Origin: Clostridia bacterium
GTDB lineage: Bacteria; Bacillota; Clostridia; Oscillospirales; CAG-382
Length of the DNA: 9,215 nucleotides
Assembly (NCBI GenBank): GCA_017938055.1
Contig: JAGBCG010000068.1
Coordinates: forward strand, 1-9,215
Direction: 5' to 3'
Part shown: one piece after another, positions 6,331 through 9,215 of the stretch
Numbering within the stretch: position 1 is the first letter of the stretch
How the letters are laid out: each line of letters opens with the position of its first letter
Program-made: the position numbers and the translations under genes
The notes under the pieces: generated by a model
Seen by the model: the letters and a program-made list of their open reading frames with translations, nothing else
Told to the model about the DNA's origin: nothing
Database searches by the model: none

Positions 6331-7464
6331 TTGAAAAACACAAACAAAGAAGCATGGCTCAGTAAAAGAATCAACAGGGTGCTTATAATCACCCTGTTTT
6401 TGTGTGCTTATACGGCTGTTGTGCTGATTTTAAGCATAATGAGTAAAGATTTTGCACAAGGGTATAGTAGCACCGTGTCCTATGTGCTTCGTTATCTGCT
6501 TGCACTGATAACGGGATTTATACCGTTTTCTGTTGCAGAAATTGTAGCTTTGCTGTTGCCGGTTTTGGTGATTGCTGCATGTGTTTATGCGGTAAGATGT
6601 ATTATAAAAAAGAAATTTGATGTCAAGAAAATTTTAAAGAGTACACTTATAGCAGTATTTTGTGCTTTCGCGGTGTTTGTCAATGTCTTTGGAGTGTGCT
6701 ATTTTAAAAAGCCACTTGAGGATACATTAAAGTTAGACAGAAGTCTTCTGTCAAGACAACAACTTTATGAGGACGCACTGTATACAAGAGCAATGCTTGA
6801 AGAAGCGGCAATGAAAGTAACTTTCTCTCAAAGCGGTGCATCGCAAAATCCACATAGCTACAGTCAAACTGATGAGCTTGTAAATAAAGGCTATAAGGCT
6901 TTGAGAAAAAGCGGAGTTTTTGATAGCAGTATGCCCGGACTGTCTAAAAAAATCATGCTCTCACCACTTATAACGTATACTCATATTTCAGGAATGTATA
7001 TGCCATTTACAGGGGAAGCTAATGTAAACGTAAATTATCCTGATTATGTTGTTGCCTTTACAATAGCCCATGAAAAAGCACATCAAAGGGGCGTTGCAAA
7101 CGAGGATGAGGCGAATTTTATGGCATTTTTAGCTTGTATGGCAAGCGGTGACGATTATCTTGAATATGCAGCACTTATGAATATGTATGACTATTTTCTT
7201 GATGCAACGCTGATGCAGGATGAAGAAATGTATAAAGAGCTTGTTGATAAGACGGATGAAAAAATAATACGTGAAATGTATGCGTATTATAAGTTTTTTG
7301 AAAAGTATTCAGGCTCAACAGCATCGGAAATTGCACAGTCTGTTAATGACACATATATTAAAGCAATGGGAGATGAGCAGGGAGTAAAAAGCTACGGTCT
7401 TGTAATAGAGCTTTATCATGGTTATATTCAAAAGGAAAGAATGAATAATGCTGTAACGCAGTAA
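6331..7464 (+). CDS. DUF3810 family membrane protein with HExxH metallopeptidase-like motif
   Basis: A 377-residue membrane protein of unknown function. The start is TTG at 6331, preceded by AGAGGA at 6314-6319; a later start would remove the first membrane segment. Hydrophobic segments lie at about residues 17-37, 50-89 (probably two passes) and 104-124, followed by a large soluble region. That region carries AHEKAHQRGVANEDEANF, with H247-E248-x-x-H251 and E258/E260 close behind: the helix and acidic ligand pattern of zinc peptidases, and the hallmark segment of DUF3810. If active, the catalytic part would probably lie outside the membrane or at its surface; topology is inferred. Its position directly after a class B PBP gene, 25 bp away, suggests an envelope-related role, but that is only context. 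An unusual hairpin lies within codons 15-24. It is the last gene of the plus-strand series. Confidence 0.82.
   Translation: MKNTNKEAWLSKRINRVLIITLFLCAYTAVVLILSIMSKDFAQGYSSTVSYVLRYLLALITGFIPFSVAEIVALLLPVLVIAACVYAVRCIIKKKFDVKKILKSTLIAVFCAFAVFVNVFGVCYFKKPLEDTLKLDRSLLSRQQLYEDALYTRAMLEEAAMKVTFSQSGASQNPHSYSQTDELVNKGYKALRKSGVFDSSMPGLSKKIMLSPLITYTHISGMYMPFTGEANVNVNYPDYVVAFTIAHEKAHQRGVANEDEANFMAFLACMASGDDYLEYAALMNMYDYFLDATLMQDEEMYKELVDKTDEKIIREMYAYYKFFEKYSGSTASEIAQSVNDTYIKAMGDEQGVKSYGLVIELYHGYIQKERMNNAVTQ
6373..6401 (+). other. Terminator-like hairpin inside the start of the DUF3810 gene
   Basis: AACAGGGTG (6373-6381) pairs perfectly with CACCCTGTT (6390-6398) around an 8-base loop, and the 3' arm runs into T residues through 6401. 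It looks like an intrinsic terminator but lies about 40 bases inside the coding region, 68 bp after the PBP stop codon. It could attenuate the PBP transcript before the weakly started DUF3810 gene, with translating ribosomes preventing its folding. The U-run is short (five T including two in the stem), so termination may be partial or absent. Confidence 0.5.
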
Positions 7465-7470
7465 AAAAAT

Positions 7471-7502
7471 ACACAGGAGCTTGTTTGATTCCTGTGTTTT
7501 TT
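7471..7502. terminator. Bidirectional intrinsic terminator between convergent genes
   Basis: ACACAGGA (7471-7478) and TCCTGTGT (7490-7497) form a perfect 8-bp stem with an 11-base loop. T residues follow on the plus strand (7498-7502), and the A-run at 7463-7469 supplies a T-run for minus-strand transcripts. It fills the 42-bp gap between the ends of the DUF3810 gene and prmC, as expected for a shared terminator of two convergent operons. Confidence 0.9.
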
Positions 7503-7506
7503 CATA

Positions 7507-8340
7507 TTAGTTTTTTGAAACACAAACTCTTTCGACTTCGTACATGTCACGAATCAGAGATGACTCGAATTTTTCTGAACGGAAAATTTCTGCAACCTCC
7601 TCGGCAATGTCGTAACCAACTTCAACGGCACAGCATCCACCGCTGTTCAGATATCGCTTGGCATAATATTTTGCTATAAGCTTGTAAAAGTCAAGCCCGT
7701 CAAGACCTCCGTCAAGAGCAATGGCAGGCTCATGTAAAACTTCCGGCTGAAGATTTTGTAAGTCCGCTGATTTAATGTACGGAGGATTAGAAACGATAAA
7801 ATCAAAGAAACCGTTTGGTACATACTCATAAATGTCGGCGTTTATAAACTGAAGCCTGTCGGGAGAAATGTTGTGGTAGTCTGCATTTTTCTTTGCATAT
7901 TCTAAAGCTTCTTTAGAAATATCCACAGCAATAGCAGAAACATCAGGACGGTTGTTGAGAATTGCTACCGAAATACATCCGCTTCCGGTACAAAGCTCAA
8001 GTATTTTACCGTTTTTTGGAATGTTTTTTATGGCAATGTCTGCAAGCACTTCAGTTTCGGGACGGGGAATAAGACAACCTTCTCCGCAAAACATGCGAAG
8101 ACCGAAAAATTCCCACTCACCAAGAATGTACTGTAAAGGCTCCCGATTAATGCGTCTGTTAACAAGAGCAGTAAGCTTTTCTAAAAAGTCATAGGAAATT
8201 TCCTGAGAACGCTTGAGTAGAAAATCGCTCTTTTTTATTCCTGTTACAGAAAGAATGAGAGATTCTAACTCAAAAGAGGGATTGTCAGATATATCCTTAA
8301 GCTTTTGTAGGTATATGGATTTAAATTCGTTGTAAGTCAT
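7507..8340 (-). CDS. prmC: Peptide chain release factor N5-glutamine methyltransferase
   Basis: PrmC (HemK) uses S-adenosylmethionine to methylate the glutamine of the GGQ motif in release factors, improving peptide release at stop codons. The 277-residue product has the usual layout: an N-terminal helical substrate-recognition domain with EPLQYILG (67-74), the IPRPETE linker (91-97), then a Rossmann methyltransferase fold with LELCTGSGCISVA (114-126) for SAM, the acidic VD at 139-140 that typically contacts the ribose, and the catalytic NPPY at 185-188, which holds the target amide. Length matches the family. The start is the ATG at 8338-8340; AAGG lies 12 bases upstream, a rather distant ribosome binding site. 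It follows the DUF1385 gene by 40 bp on the same strand, a pairing common in Firmicutes, where prfA often comes next; here prfA is not adjacent and the gene meets a terminator. Confidence 0.96.
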   Translation of the reverse strand: MTYNEFKSIYLQKLKDISDNPSFELESLILSVTGIKKSDFLLKRSQEISYDFLEKLTALVNRRINREPLQYILGEWEFFGLRMFCGEGCLIPRPETEVLADIAIKNIPKNGKILELCTGSGCISVAILNNRPDVSAIAVDISKEALEYAKKNADYHNISPDRLQFINADIYEYVPNGFFDFIVSNPPYIKSADLQNLQPEVLHEPAIALDGGLDGLDFYKLIAKYYAKRYLNSGGCCAVEVGYDIAEEVAEIFRSEKFESSLIRDMYEVERVCVSKN

Positions 8341-8380
8341 ATTTTTTAATTACCTTATGAATAAAGCGGTTTTAAATAAA

Positions 8381-9215
8381 TCAGTTTTCGCTGTTGTCGT
8401 CCTGTGACTGTTCTTTGATTTGCTGGGTGGATTCGTCAGCAGGATATATTTCGGGAAGAGCTGCCTTGAGAGAGGATATTGCAACTTCAATTTGCAAAAG
8501 ATCAGGTTCCTTTGTTGTAAGACGCTGTACCCAAAGACCGGGAGCAGATAACGCTTTAACAAAAATGTTGTTGTGCGTGCCTGCAAATTTTATAAATTCA
8601 TAGCCGATACCAACAATAAGCGGAAGCATAATAAGCTTTATGCAAACTCTCGGAAGTCTTGGCAGGTCAATGTAAATTACCGAAATAAAAATACTAAGGA
8701 ACATCATAACAAAGAGGAAGCTTGTACCGCATCTTGGATGAAAGCGTGACTGAAGCTTTACATTTTCCGGCGTCAACTCAATACCTGCTTCGTGACAGAA
8801 AATGGACTTGTGCTCGGCACCGTGATACTGAAAAACTCTTTTCATGTCGGGAATAAGTCCTACAAGAATAATATAAATAATGAAAATAAGAATTTTTGTA
8901 ACGCCCTCAACAGCACTTTTGAAAAGCTGAGCGTCATATATTCTGTCGGTAAAGTCGGAAATTACTGCAGGCAAATACATGAAAAGAAAAACCGATAAAG
9001 CAAGACCTAAAACAGTGCCGATAACAGAAGCAATAGCCGCAGCACTCTTGCCTAAGGTTTTGCTAAGCCACTTTTCAAACTTTGATTCTTCTTCCTCGAT
9101 GCCCAATAAATCAGCAGAGCGGTTAAGAATTTTCATGCTGAGAACCATAGATTCCGCAAAATTAACAACACCTCTGATAATAGGTAAATCGAGAATTTTG
9201 TGTTTTTTTCTCACA
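8381..9215 (-). CDS. DUF1385 membrane protein (YqhQ-like), N-terminus cut by window edge
   Basis: A conserved Firmicutes membrane protein of unknown function. The frame is still open at the right edge; the GTG at 9212-9214 is probably internal, because family members normally have a further N-terminal stretch before the LPIIRGVVNF segment seen here. The visible 278 codons contain the two signature motifs: FQYHGAEHK (HGAEHK encoded at 8807-8824) and HPRCGTSF (HPRCGTS at 8720-8740). Hydrophobic segments precede the first motif (GTVLGLALSVFLFMYLPAV, then KILIFIIYIILVGLI) and follow the second (FVMMFLSIFISVIYI, then a segment with IMLPLIVGIGYEFI). The His/Cys-rich motifs resemble metal- or heme-binding sites, but no function is established as far as I know. 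The C-terminus is a short hydrophilic Gln/Asp/Ser tail. It lies 40 bp upstream of prmC and is probably co-transcribed with it. Confidence 0.92.
   Translation of the reverse strand, partial: VRKKHKILDLPIIRGVVNFAESMVLSMKILNRSADLLGIEEEESKFEKWLSKTLGKSAAAIASVIGTVLGLALSVFLFMYLPAVISDFTDRIYDAQLFKSAVEGVTKILIFIIYIILVGLIPDMKRVFQYHGAEHKSIFCHEAGIELTPENVKLQSRFHPRCGTSFLFVMMFLSIFISVIYIDLPRLPRVCIKLIMLPLIVGIGYEFIKFAGTHNNIFVKALSAPGLWVQRLTTKEPDLLQIEVAISSLKAALPEIYPADESTQQIKEQSQDDNSEN

Noticed and set aside
7485..7679. A 64-codon plus-strand frame after the terminator
   Set aside because: It begins inside the terminator and lies opposite the conserved end of prmC, with no protein-like features.
1..9215. Search for mobile elements, CRISPR, riboswitches, tRNA genes or defence genes
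   Set aside because: The genes are housekeeping and tightly packed, no gap exceeds about 45 bp, and no inverted-repeat ends, repeat-spacer pattern or integrase/transposase motif was seen.

Overview
The window looks like a core-chromosome segment from a low-GC Gram-positive bacterium, most likely an anaerobic member of the Clostridia. The reasons are AT-rich coding sequence, strong purine-rich ribosome binding sites, a dGTPase-like gene / dnaG / rpoD cluster, and a DUF1385 gene followed by prmC, which are gene orders familiar from that class. The lineage call rests on gene order and protein resemblance only. I see no mobile element, CRISPR array, tRNA, rRNA or phage gene.

Positions 1-7464 hold one tightly packed plus-strand series: the 3' end of a dGTP triphosphohydrolase-like gene, dnaG (primase), rpoD (principal sigma factor), mtnN (MTA/SAH nucleosidase), a class B penicillin-binding protein (PBP2 type) and a membrane DUF3810 protein with an HExxH motif. 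Gaps between genes are about 20-40 bp, so the series is probably transcribed together. It ends at a hairpin terminator (7471-7502) that has T-runs on both strands. From the other side, a minus-strand pair (DUF1385 membrane protein, running off the right edge, then prmC) converges on the same terminator.

The most striking observation is that dnaG is broken into two reading frames. The zinc-finger and TOPRIM parts lie in one frame (331-1719). The helicase-binding C-terminal domain lies in the -1 frame (open from 1680 to 2147). Exactly at the break is a perfect tandem duplication of the 8-mer AGACGTGA (1672-1679 and 1680-1687). Removing one copy restores a single ORF of 602 codons, a normal primase length. 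Because dnaG is essential, this is either a recent slippage mutation, a metastable allele, a tolerated split primase, or an assembly error.

Smaller points are a three-copy 15-bp in-frame repeat in the sigma factor's N-terminal tail, a short hairpin just before the rpoD ribosome binding site, and a perfect terminator-like hairpin inside the first codons of the DUF3810 gene, which has a TTG start.

Functionally the left part links dNTP control, replication priming, and transcription initiation. The middle adds methyl-cycle salvage and peptidoglycan cross-linking. The right part contains release-factor methylation. No clearly new defence or mobile system is visible.
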